Source: an uncultured Alistipes sp. (GTDB lineage Bacteria > Bacteroidota > Bacteroidia > Bacteroidales > UBA932). Taken from it: a stretch of DNA of 64,000 bases. Location of the stretch: positions 62,001 through 126,000 of the forward strand of contig URSC01000005.1 in NCBI GenBank assembly GCA_900550465.1. Direction: 5' to 3'. The notes beneath the pieces were generated by a model. The model did no database searches. It was not told the origin of the DNA and saw only the letters and a list, made by a program, of their open reading frames with translations. The position numbers were made by a program, and so were the translations under genes. Below, one piece after another: positions 18,785 through 26,416 of the stretch; the first letter of the stretch is position 1; each line of letters opens with the position of its first letter.

Positions 18785-18975
18785 CCGTGTGCAAGGCAGG
18801 TCTTCTGACTTGTTCCGCTCCGGACGCCTTCCCGAGCCAGCGGAGACGGTCAATCTTCCGCAGTCTCAGTGGCAAAAGTGCCGGAACATCGTTGGAACTC
18901 ACAGCAGCGGGAACTGTCCGGGACTCTCACCCGGTTCCCTTTTAATCCTCAGGGGAGGAACCGTTGCGGCTGCAA
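18785..18975 (-). ncRNA. Cobalamin riboswitch
   Basis: On the minus strand the order is AAAAGGGAA, then GGTGAGAGTCCCGGACAG, then CCCGCTGCTGTGA, a GCCACTG segment with GGAAG, and finally the B12 box AGTCAGAAGACCTGCC at 18795-18810. These are the conserved core elements of the B12 riboswitch in the right order. It lies between a complete promoter (18973-19004) and btuB. About 95 nt separate the B12 box from the btuB ATG and hold the expression platform; I see no clear terminator with a T-run there, so control of translation is more likely. It should shut the btu operon when cobalamin is plentiful. Confidence 0.95.
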
Positions 18976-19004
18976 AGGTATGTAGAAGCCGAGAGAAATG
19001 CAAA
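18973..19004 (-). promoter_or_regulatory. Promoter of the btu operon
   Basis: On the minus strand TTTG (19001-19004), 20 bp, then TACCTTTG (18973-18980): a full match to the Bacteroidota promoter. It places the transcription start just at the 5' end of the riboswitch. Confidence 0.8.
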
Positions 19005-19208
19005 AGAATTTTTGCACTTCCGAGGCGCAACAGTAAGCTGGGGAGCAGGATCGTTTTGCAATCGTCCGATAATCAGTTGCTTATCATTTAGCACTGATCT
19101 TTTCGGCGTTTCCGAAACTGGCGCAACGATCAGCGGCCTGACGGAAGGTGCTGACCGCCAAGGTATTGTAATTTGAGGGTGCTGCAGTGCTTACCGTTGC
19201 GTAAGTGC
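19005..19208. other. Gap between the AAA/PDDEXK gene and the btu promoter
   Basis: About 200 bp downstream of the gene ending at 19209. I see no gene. GTGCTTAC and GTAAGTGC around 19188-19210 can pair with two G-T wobbles but are not followed by a T-run, so no terminator is called. Confidence 0.3.
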
Positions 19209-20819
19209 TTAAAGCTCCCGGGGACCGCCGGCGGTTTTCCACTCCCCGATGGTGCCCGTTTCGGAGGAGAAGCCGGCTCCGATGCGGAAGACGGTGCGCG
19301 GGTCGGAGGCGTACGGGCGGGCGTAGCCCTTGTCCTCGATCTGCGCCAGGGCCTCGTCTGCCGTGCCGTCCAGCTTGAACTCGAAGATGTAGACGTATTT
19401 CGGGGTCTCGACAATGCAGTCCACGCGGCCCTGGCTCTGGGGCTGCTCGATGGCGGTGTGGTAGGCATTGATCATCTTGAATATCAGGTGTAGCGTGTAC
19501 TGGAAGTAGCGTTCTCTTTCCCTCTCATTCTCCTTGCGTCTGGCCGTGTAGGGGATGTCTGCGAGGAATGTCGTGAACAGCTGCCCCATGCGGTCGGGCT
19601 TTCCGTCCTCCATGGCATCCAGGAGGTCCTGAAGCCAGAAGTCGACCTTACCGTTCCTACTCTTGAAGTATTCAGACGCGGCCAGGGAGATGAAACCGTT
19701 CTGTACTTCCATGTTGGGATAGTCGAGTAGGAAGGTGTCGCGGCTCTGCCTGTAGTCCTTGATGGTAAGGTAACCGCTCTGGTAGATGATGGGGAGGGGC
19801 ATGTCCGGTGTGGCCTTGTACTCTAAGAACATGCTCGGGGAGTAATATCTTCCTACAAGCTCGTTGAGGTTCTCGCTGGAGCGGGCCATCAGGCGCATCA
19901 GATACTCGGGCGAGCCGGTGGTGAACCAGTAGCTGTCGATTCTCAGCTCGTCGAACGCGCAGAGCAGGCTGAAGGGGTTGTAGATGTCCCTCATCGCGAC
20001 ACTGAAATGGTAGCCGTCGTACTGCTCCTTGAGCCGCTGCAGGACGTCCTCGCGGGTGATGCCCAGTTTTTCGGCCATTGCATCTATGGGCTCGGCGAAG
20101 TACCTCTCCAGCTCGTCCTGGGTGATGCCGCACAGAGCCTCGTACTTCTCGCTCATGCTGATGTCATTGGCCTGGTTGAATCCACTGAACACGCTGATCT
20201 GGGCGAACTTCGTGACTCCCGTGAGGAGCACGAACTGAAGGTCATTGTCGGCGGCCTTGAAGACGGAGTAGAATCCCCTGAGCACCTCCCTGTTCCAGTC
20301 CTCCAGCGGCCTGCGCTGATCGCCCACATCGATCGTGTAGTCCGTATCCATCACGTCCAGCAGTGGCTTGTCGTATTCGTCGATGAGCACCACGCACCGC
20401 CTCCCGGTGGCCTCGTGGGCCCTGCGCAGGACCTCCGCAAAGCGGCCGCCCACGTCAGTGAAATCATCGCTGTGGCCGTATTTCCTTTCCCAGGAGCTTA
20501 CCGTCTCCTCTATCACACTGTCCAGCGTCCCGGCCTTTGTGAAGTTGCAGCCGTTGAAGTCAATATGGAACACAGGATACTCCAGCCACTCCTTCTCCAG
20601 AGCGTCGATGGCCAGTCCCTTGAACAGTTCGCGCCGTCCCAGGAAGTAGTTCTCGATAGTGGACACGAGCAGGCTCTTCCCGAACCGCCTCGGACGGCTC
20701 AGAAAATAGATAGTGCCGTCATTTACCAGCCGGTAAATCAAGTCCGTCTTATCTACATAGACATAGTCCTCTTTACGTATTTTCTCGAAACTCTGAACTC
20801 CGATAGGAAATTTTATCAT
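19209..20819 (-). CDS. AAA-ATPase-like / PDDEXK_9 protein
   Basis: 536 residues of a family common in gut Bacteroidota. The N-terminal AAA-ATPase-like domain (PF09820 type) begins FPIGVQSFEKIRKEDYVYVD and has Walker A-like RPRRFGKSLL (about residues 43-52). A stretch CVVLIDEYDKPLLD is the Walker B region. The C-terminal PDDEXK_9 domain has VDCIVETPKYVYIFEFKLDG, with the D...E-F-K nuclease pattern intact, then EALAQIEDKGYARPY. Its biological role is not established; suggestions include mobile-element or defence functions. A -7 element stands 23 bp upstream of the ATG, after the gpmI terminator, so it is its own unit. Confidence 0.85.
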   Translation of the reverse strand: MIKFPIGVQSFEKIRKEDYVYVDKTDLIYRLVNDGTIYFLSRPRRFGKSLLVSTIENYFLGRRELFKGLAIDALEKEWLEYPVFHIDFNGCNFTKAGTLDSVIEETVSSWERKYGHSDDFTDVGGRFAEVLRRAHEATGRRCVVLIDEYDKPLLDVMDTDYTIDVGDQRRPLEDWNREVLRGFYSVFKAADNDLQFVLLTGVTKFAQISVFSGFNQANDISMSEKYEALCGITQDELERYFAEPIDAMAEKLGITREDVLQRLKEQYDGYHFSVAMRDIYNPFSLLCAFDELRIDSYWFTTGSPEYLMRLMARSSENLNELVGRYYSPSMFLEYKATPDMPLPIIYQSGYLTIKDYRQSRDTFLLDYPNMEVQNGFISLAASEYFKSRNGKVDFWLQDLLDAMEDGKPDRMGQLFTTFLADIPYTARRKENERERERYFQYTLHLIFKMINAYHTAIEQPQSQGRVDCIVETPKYVYIFEFKLDGTADEALAQIEDKGYARPYASDPRTVFRIGAGFSSETGTIGEWKTAGGPREL

Positions 20820-20842
20820 GGCTGTGTCCTCCGTATTTTCTA

Positions 20843-20850
20843 CAAAGATA
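20843..20850 (-). promoter_or_regulatory. -7 promoter element of the AAA/PDDEXK_9 gene
   Basis: TATCTTTG on the minus strand, 23 bp before the ATG at 20819 and just after the gpmI terminator. Confidence 0.6.
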
Positions 20851-20872
20851 GTGATTCTACGGGAAATTCAGA

Positions 20873-20911
20873 ATAAAGCCGGAGCATCACAAACGGATGT
20901 CCCGGCTTTAT
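20873..20911 (-). terminator. Terminator of gpmI
   Basis: A perfect 10-bp stem (ATAAAGCCGG at 20873-20882, CCGGCTTTAT at 20902-20911) with an inner GATG/CATC pairing, 24 bp after the gpmI stop. The T-rich side is short (TTTATTC). Confidence 0.7.
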
Positions 20912-20934
20912 AAAACTGCAGTATGAAGGGCTGT

Positions 20935-22479
20935 TTAAAACAGCGGTTCTCCGGTCATATCGGCGGGGGCGGGGATGCCCATGAGCTTGAGCATGGTGGG
21001 GGCGATATCGGCCAGACGTCCGTTGCGCAGGCTCTTGATGTCGTCATCCACGGCTATGAAGGGCACTACGTTGAGGGAGTGGGCTGTATTGGGCGAGCCG
21101 TCCTCGTTGACAGCATGGTCGGCATTGCCGTGGTCGGCGGTGATGAATACCGAGTAGCCGTTGGCACGGGCGGCGTCCACTACCTTGGCGACGCATTCGT
21201 CCACCGTCTTGACTGCTTTGCAGATGGCCTCGTAGACTCCGGTGTGGCCTACCATGTCACCGTTGGCGAAGTTGAGGATGACCATGTCGTGTACGCCTTT
21301 GTTCAGTTCGGCGACGAGGGCCTCGGTCACTTCGGGAGCGGACATCTCGGGCTTCAGGTCGTAGGTGGCCACCTTGGGGGAGTTGATGAGGATGCGGGAC
21401 TCGCCCTCGAAAGGTTCCTCGCGTCCGCCTGAGAAGAAGAAGGTCACGTGGGCGTATTTCTCTGTCTCGGCGATGCGGAGCTGCCTGCGTCCGGCCTTGG
21501 AGACTACCTCGCCGATGGTGTCGGGCACGTTCTCCTTGTCGAAGAGGATGTGCAGTCCGGTGAACTTGTCATCGTAGGGGGTCAGGCAGCAGTAGTACAG
21601 GGGGATGGTCTTCATGCCCTGCTCCGGCATGTCCTGCTGGGTGAGCACTGCCGTGATCTCGCGGGCGCGGTCGTTACGGAAGTTGTAGAAGATGACGGCA
21701 TCGCCTTCGGAGATAAGTCCGAGAGGCTTGCCGGCTGCATCCGTTCCGCAGAGGGGCTTGATAAACTCGTCGGTCACGCCCTCGTCGTAGGATTTCTGCA
21801 TGGCAGCCACGGGGTCGGTGAACTTTTCGCCCTCTCCGTTGACCACTAAGTCGTAGGCCATCTTGATGCGGTCCCACCTCTTGTCGCGGTCCATGGCGTA
21901 GTAGCGGCCTATGATGCTGGCGATGACGGGGCCCTGTGAAGGATCGGGATATTTGGCGCGGAGCTCAGCGCACTTGGCCTGCAGCTCCTCGATGAAGCCC
22001 TTGCCGCTGCGGGGGTCGCAGTCGCGGCCGTCCATGAAGCAGTGGACATATACCTTGGGCAGCCGGTACTGAGCGGCCACCTCGAGGAACTCGTAGAGAT
22101 GGGCCAGGGAACTGTGTACTCCGCCGTGGGAGCACAGTCCGAAGAAGTGCAGGGCTTTCCCGCTTCCTGCCACATAATCGTATGCTGCCTTGATTTCCTT
22201 GTTCTCCAGTAGTTTGTGCTGGGCGCAGGCGCGGTTGATCTTTACCAGGTCCTGATATACGATGCGGCCTGCACCGATGTTGAGGTGTCCTACCTCCGAG
22301 TTGCCCATCTGGCCGGCGGGAAGACCCACATCCTCACCGCAGGCTTTCAGAAACGATACGGGGTATTTGGCCCTGAGCTTGTCGAGATTGGGGGTTCCCT
22401 GTGTGTAGATGGCGTTGGAGCGGTCATGCTTTCCCTCGCCCCAGCCGTCGAGGATCATAAGTAATACTTTCTTGTCCAT
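20935..22479 (-). CDS. gpmI: 2,3-bisphosphoglycerate-independent phosphoglycerate mutase
   Basis: Interconverts 3- and 2-phosphoglycerate in glycolysis and gluconeogenesis. 514 residues, the normal length for this two-domain manganese enzyme of the alkaline-phosphatase superfamily. The start [12 protein letters not shown] supplies metal-binding Asp11. [14 protein letters not shown] carries the phospho-accepting Ser61. [19 protein letters not shown] and [11 protein letters not shown] give the remaining metal ligands. It has a -7 element TACTTTTG at 22524-22531 and its own terminator, so it is a single-gene unit. It diverges from the GH3 glucosidase gene. Confidence 0.97.
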   Translation of the reverse strand: MDKKVLLMILDGWGEGKHDRSNAIYTQGTPNLDKLRAKYPVSFLKACGEDVGLPAGQMGNSEVGHLNIGAGRIVYQDLVKINRACAQHKLLENKEIKAAYDYVAGSGKALHFFGLCSHGGVHSSLAHLYEFLEVAAQYRLPKVYVHCFMDGRDCDPRSGKGFIEELQAKCAELRAKYPDPSQGPVIASIIGRYYAMDRDKRWDRIKMAYDLVVNGEGEKFTDPVAAMQKSYDEGVTDEFIKPLCGTDAAGKPLGLISEGDAVIFYNFRNDRAREITAVLTQQDMPEQGMKTIPLYYCCLTPYDDKFTGLHILFDKENVPDTIGEVVSKAGRRQLRIAETEKYAHVTFFFSGGREEPFEGESRILINSPKVATYDLKPEMSAPEVTEALVAELNKGVHDMVILNFANGDMVGHTGVYEAICKAVKTVDECVAKVVDAARANGYSVFITADHGNADHAVNEDGSPNTAHSLNVVPFIAVDDDIKSLRNGRLADIAPTMLKLMGIPAPADMTGEPLF

Positions 22480-22523
22480 AATCCTGATTCCTTTTCTTAA
22501 TACTTTCTATCTGTTTTCGGGCG

Positions 22524-22531
22524 CAAAAGTA
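22524..22531 (-). promoter_or_regulatory. -7 promoter element of gpmI
   Basis: TACTTTTG on the minus strand fits TAnnTTTG, 44 bp before the gpmI ATG. Confidence 0.6.
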
Positions 22532-22568
22532 TGAAAAAATCGGAAATACACGGATAATCATTTTTGGT

Positions 22569-22576
22569 TAAATTTG
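22569..22576 (+). promoter_or_regulatory. -7 promoter element of the GH3 glycosidase gene
   Basis: TAAATTTG fits TAnnTTTG and lies 21 bp before the ATG at 22598. A TTG-initiated upstream extension (22574) would overlap this element and is rejected. Confidence 0.6.
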
Positions 22577-22597
22577 CACAGACAAAACTTACTGGAT

Positions 22598-24784
22598 ATG
22601 AAAACACTTGCCTGTCTGATGCTGTGCTGCGGCCTGATGTCCTGGCCGCTCTGCGGACAACCCCGCTACAAGGACGCCTCGCTTCCGGTGGAGGAGCGCG
22701 TCGAGGACCTGCTGGAACGCATGACCCTGGAGGAGAAGATACTCCAGCTCAACCAGTATACGCTGGGAGCCAGCGACAACGCGAACAATATAGAGGAGGT
22801 GACGGCCCGGATTCCGGCCGGCATCGGCTCCTTGATCTATTACGAGGAGAACCCTGAACTGCGCAACGGAATGCAGCGGCGGGCGATGGAGCAGACCCGT
22901 CTCGGTATCCCGATACTCTTCGGGTACGATGTGATCCACGGTTTCCGCACGGTCTATCCGATATCGCTGGCCCAGGCCTGCTCCTGGAACACGGATTTGG
23001 TCCGGGAGGCCTGTGACATGGCTGCCGCCGAGGCCCGCCGCTCGGGTGTGGACTGGACTTTCTCGCCCATGATAGACGTGGCCCGGGACGGCCGCTGGGG
23101 CCGGATATCCGAGGGCTACGGCGAGGATCCCTATACCAACGCGGCTTTCTGCGCGGCCTCCGTCGAGGGCTATCAGGGTTCCGACCTGAGCAGCAGTGCC
23201 CAGGTGGCGGCCTGCTTGAAACACTATGTCGGCTACGGTGCCTCCGAGGCCGGCCGGGACTATGTCTACACCGAGATATCCCGTCAGACTCTCTGGGACA
23301 CCTACCTGCCGCCGTACGAGGCCGGGGTCCGGGCCGGAGCGGCTACGGTGATGAGCTCGTTCAATGACATCAGCGGCACTCCGGCGACCTGCAACGCCTA
23401 CACCCTGAGCGAGGTCCTGAAGGGACAATGGGGGTTCGGAGGGCTCGTGGTCTCGGACTGGGCGGCGGTGCCTCAGCTGATACCGCAGGGAGCCGCCGCT
23501 GACCGCAAGGAGGCGGCCCGTCTTGCCGTGAACGCCGGTCTGGACATGGACATGGTGGGACATTGCTATGACAATTATTTAGATTCGCTCGTCCGCGAGG
23601 GAGCGGTCTCCGAAGAGCGGATAGACGATGCCGTGCGGCGCGTTCTGACCCTCAAGTTTCGTTTAGGACTCTTCGAGCAGCCTTATACCGGGGAGGTTCC
23701 GGCTGATCAGCGCCTGCTTCTGCCGCAGAGCCGGGAGCTGGCGGAGCGTCTGGCCGAGGAGAGCATTGTCCTGCTTAAAAATGAGGGAGGGCTCCTTCCC
23801 CTTCAGGGACAGCGCACGATAGCGGTGCTCGGGCCGATAGTGGATGCGCCGGGAGAGCTTCTGGGCAGCTGGAGCGGGCACGGACGGGGAGAGGAGGTGT
23901 ATCCAGTGCGGGACGCCCTGACAGAGGAATTCGGAGGAACGTCGCAGGTGCTCTTCCACGCGGGCTGCCCCTTCGACGGGGATGACCGGAGCGGCTTCGC
24001 CTCCGCCCTTGAGACGGCCCGGGAGGCGGATGTGGTGGTGCTCTTCATGGGCGAGCGGCGCGGATGGAGCGGGGAGAACGGATCGCGCTCCTCCATTGAA
24101 CTGCCGGAGATTCAGGAGGAATTTATCGTGGAAATGCAGAAGGCCGGGAAGCCGATGGTGCTGGTGCTGTCAAGCGGACGGCCCTTAGCGCTGCAGCGGG
24201 TAGAGCCTCTTTGCGATGCCATCGTGGAGATGTGGCAGCCGGGTGTGCCGGGAGGACGTCCTGTGGCCGGGGTATTGTCCGGAAGGGTCAACCCTTCGGG
24301 TAAGCTGAGCGTCACTTTCCCACGCACCACCGGGCAGATACCGGTATACTACAACCGGCGTCAGAGCTCGCGTCCCCGGCAGGGACTGTATCAGGACATC
24401 CCGTCCACGCCCCTGTATGAGTTCGGACACGGCCTGAGCTATACGGCTTTCGAATATGGAGACCTGAAACTTTCCCGCGAGTCGGTAACCGGAGGAGAGA
24501 CCCTGACCGCCGAGATATCCGTGACCAATACCGGAGAGCGGGACGGAGCCGAGACCGTGCACTGGTTCATTTCCGACCCCGCATGCCGGATTACCCGTCC
24601 GCTCCGCGAGCTGAAGCATTTCGAGAAGCAGGTGATACCGGCGGGAGAGACCCGCGTCTTCCGCTTCGGGATCGACCCGGCGCGGGACCTGAGTTTCGTC
24701 GACAGTGACGGCAACCGCTTCCTGGAGCCAGGGGATTACTACATCATGGTCAAGGACCGGAAGGTGCGTCTGCAGGTTTATTGA
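22598..24784 (+). CDS. GH3 beta-glucosidase, secreted (BglX-like)
   Basis: 728 residues. A short signal peptide ends near PLCG-Q (residue 20). The GH3 N-terminal barrel (about 30-350) includes LFGYDVIHGFRTVYPISLAQ, DWTFSPMIDVARDGRWGRISEG and GLVVSDWAAV, in which Asp287 is the nucleophile. The GH3 C-terminal domain (about 385-600) has ESIVLLKNEGGLLPL and the likely acid/base region SGENGSRSSIELP. A fibronectin-III-like domain (about 640-720) ends the protein. It removes terminal beta-linked glucose, or a related sugar, in the periplasm; the exact linkage cannot be read from sequence. Its last 7 bp overlap the convergent propeller gene. Confidence 0.93.
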   Translation: MKTLACLMLCCGLMSWPLCGQPRYKDASLPVEERVEDLLERMTLEEKILQLNQYTLGASDNANNIEEVTARIPAGIGSLIYYEENPELRNGMQRRAMEQTRLGIPILFGYDVIHGFRTVYPISLAQACSWNTDLVREACDMAAAEARRSGVDWTFSPMIDVARDGRWGRISEGYGEDPYTNAAFCAASVEGYQGSDLSSSAQVAACLKHYVGYGASEAGRDYVYTEISRQTLWDTYLPPYEAGVRAGAATVMSSFNDISGTPATCNAYTLSEVLKGQWGFGGLVVSDWAAVPQLIPQGAAADRKEAARLAVNAGLDMDMVGHCYDNYLDSLVREGAVSEERIDDAVRRVLTLKFRLGLFEQPYTGEVPADQRLLLPQSRELAERLAEESIVLLKNEGGLLPLQGQRTIAVLGPIVDAPGELLGSWSGHGRGEEVYPVRDALTEEFGGTSQVLFHAGCPFDGDDRSGFASALETAREADVVVLFMGERRGWSGENGSRSSIELPEIQEEFIVEMQKAGKPMVLVLSSGRPLALQRVEPLCDAIVEMWQPGVPGGRPVAGVLSGRVNPSGKLSVTFPRTTGQIPVYYNRRQSSRPRQGLYQDIPSTPLYEFGHGLSYTAFEYGDLKLSRESVTGGETLTAEISVTNTGERDGAETVHWFISDPACRITRPLRELKHFEKQVIPAGETRVFRFGIDPARDLSFVDSDGNRFLEPGDYYIMVKDRKVRLQVY

Positions 24785-25941
24785 AACTTCCGCAGTATCA
24801 GTCTGTAATGGGCGTCCGGCTCATCCGGAAGGAAGGTGGAGATCAGCCAGCCGTCCCGGTAGTCGAGGATGCCGCTCATGCCCTCCTCTGAACTGTCTGA
24901 ACTGCTCCAGTAGACAGTCTCAGTGTCCAGATCGGCCAGAAAATACGGGTATTCCCCCTTTCTCATAGCCTGTCCGAGGATGTAGCGGTCTGTGACAGTG
25001 AATATCTTGTACAGATAGGAGCTGCTGCACAGGATTTCGATATAGCGGTCGTCATTGTCTCCAAGGCTGCTTATATCATTGTGAGTGAGTGCATCCGGGC
25101 CGAAATCCACGCGGTAGTGGCGGAGAATCTCTCCTGTGCCGTCGTCTATCAGATAGATGTCCGGGTCGATGGGGTGACAGTGCAGATATCCGTCCTGAGT
25201 CCGTATCAGGGACCCGTCCCCGAATGTGTAGACGTAGCCGGTGCGCTGGCTGTGGCTGTAACGGAGCAGTTCCCTGCGGCCGTCATGGCGGAACGTGGTG
25301 TCGGTCACGGCGATTTCTATCTGAGTGGAGTCCCATTGGGAGACATTGACCAGCACCTCGCCGTTTTCGAGAAACTCCATGTTGTCTATGTCGTACGGCA
25401 TCGGATAGGTGTCGATGTACTCGAGGCTGCTGCTGTAGTGGAGCATGTTGTCCATGCCGGCGTCATTGATCCACAGACTTCCGTCCGGTGCCACTGCAAA
25501 GTCCGTGAGTACAAAATACTCTCCCGGTCCGCGTCCCGGCCCGCCGATTTTCTGCATCAGCTTTCCGTCGCTGTCGAATGCCAGCATCTGGAATGTGCGG
25601 ATTCCGGGATTGTCCAGAACGTAGATCCGGCCTTCGGTTATGCCTTCGGTTGTGCCTTCGCCTGTATTCCGTGCCGGACAGTCAGTACCAGTGATATCTC
25701 CTGCAAACTTGATTCTCACCGGATTGGCCGGTATGGTCAGGTCGCCCTCAGCCATGAGCCCGATGACCCTGGTCTCTGTCGCGAGACTGTCCAGCATGGC
25801 ATCCGTCAGCGCCCCTCCGTCCTTGTATCTGTACAGGTCGATTACCTCAATACCGCTCCGGCTATTTTCCCCGGTGCATCCGCCGAGCAGTGCTGTTGCG
25901 GCGATGAGCAGTGCGGCGGCTGCTAACATGTGTCTTTTCAT
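24778..25941 (-). CDS. 6-bladed beta-propeller lipoprotein
   Basis: 387 residues. Lipobox Cys22 (ATALLGGC). The mature part follows the Bacteroidota 6-bladed propeller (NHL-like) pattern: RIYVLDNPGIRTFQMLAFDSDGKLMQKIG, then GPGRGPGEYFVLTDFAVAPDGSLWINDAG. Such proteins are widespread in Bacteroidota and their ligands are unknown. The stretch TEGTTEGITEG near residue 100 comes from a short triplicated sequence and may vary in length between strains. The stop overlaps the end of the GH3 gene by 7 bp, tail to tail. No -7 element was found in the short stretch before the start. Confidence 0.8.
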   Translation of the reverse strand: MKRHMLAAAALLIAATALLGGCTGENSRSGIEVIDLYRYKDGGALTDAMLDSLATETRVIGLMAEGDLTIPANPVRIKFAGDITGTDCPARNTGEGTTEGITEGRIYVLDNPGIRTFQMLAFDSDGKLMQKIGGPGRGPGEYFVLTDFAVAPDGSLWINDAGMDNMLHYSSSLEYIDTYPMPYDIDNMEFLENGEVLVNVSQWDSTQIEIAVTDTTFRHDGRRELLRYSHSQRTGYVYTFGDGSLIRTQDGYLHCHPIDPDIYLIDDGTGEILRHYRVDFGPDALTHNDISSLGDNDDRYIEILCSSSYLYKIFTVTDRYILGQAMRKGEYPYFLADLDTETVYWSSSDSSEEGMSGILDYRDGWLISTFLPDEPDAHYRLILRKFQ

Positions 25942-26000
25942 CGTATTTTCTTGCTTAAAGAATTCAGTCTGTAAAAATAATAAAAGTTTCGGTTTTGTTT
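25942..26000. other. Left part of the propeller-rnr intergenic region
   Basis: AT-rich leader of the propeller gene. The whole gap runs 25942-26416 (475 bp) and otherwise holds repeats (26001-26215) and the rnr promoter (26362-26393). The frame that stays open through it into rnr has no coding support. Confidence 0.4.
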
Positions 26001-26144
26001 CCGCAACGGCAGCAAATCCCGGGATTCGGTGCCGTTGCGGAGGCCCTGTTTCGCTGCAACCTCGTCACGGCGCCTGTGAACGGCATTGCCCTTTCGTCCC
26101 CTTTCCACAATGGCACTGAATCCCATGATTCACTGCCGTTGTGG
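26001..26144. repeat. Composite repeat B: two 40-bp dyads 104 bp apart
   Basis: Dyads at 26001-26040 and 26105-26144. The first has outer arms CCGCAACGGCA / TGCCGTTGCGG (11 bp, perfect) and a central palindrome AATCCCGGGATT. The second is a variant opening CCACAATGGCA. The 64-bp spacer between them resembles the spacer of the pair at 56570-56714. Exactly 40 bp per dyad is kept in all five full copies in the window. Confidence 0.85.
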
Positions 26145-26159
26145 CCCTTTCCCCGCATC

Positions 26160-26215
26160 ACTCCTTCCGAAGGAGTCGCATTTTCCTGCCATTTTCCTAC
26201 TCCTTCCGAAGGAGT
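26160..26215. repeat. Two type A palindromes 39 bp apart
   Basis: ACTCCTTCCGAAGGAGT at 26160-26176 and again at 26199-26215, start-to-start distance 39 bp, the same short spacing as in the arrays at 5 kb and 53 kb. A degenerate third lies near 26226. Confidence 0.8.
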
Positions 26216-26361
26216 CATGTCGGCCAGTCCTTCCGTCGGCATAGCGTCAAAAATATTGAGCAGGCGGAGGTATTTGTCATAAAAGGCTCAAACAAGCGCG
26301 ATTCTTGCTATGTTTGGCCTGACGGCCACATATACTGTAGCGCCTCGGCGGAGCAAATAAA

Positions 26362-26393
26362 TTTGCTCTGCGCTCGGCTTCTGCGTATATTTG
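26362..26393 (+). promoter_or_regulatory. Promoter of rnr
   Basis: TTTG (26362-26365), 20 bp, TATATTTG (26386-26393): a full match to the Bacteroidota promoter, 23 bp before the rnr ATG. It excludes the open-frame extension upstream of 26417. Confidence 0.75.
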
Positions 26394-26416
26394 TCGCTGA
26401 TAACAGAATAGAGTAT

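Noticed and set aside
18774..19139. 12-bp inverted repeat (AGGCCGCTGATC at 18774-18785, its complement at 19128-19139)
   Set aside because: One arm lies after the B12 box and the other upstream of the promoter; no symmetry with the operon and no other copies seen. Probably chance.
26141..26416. N-terminal extension of RNase R
   Set aside because: It would translate repeat palindromes and the promoter; the ATG at 26417 follows a full promoter.
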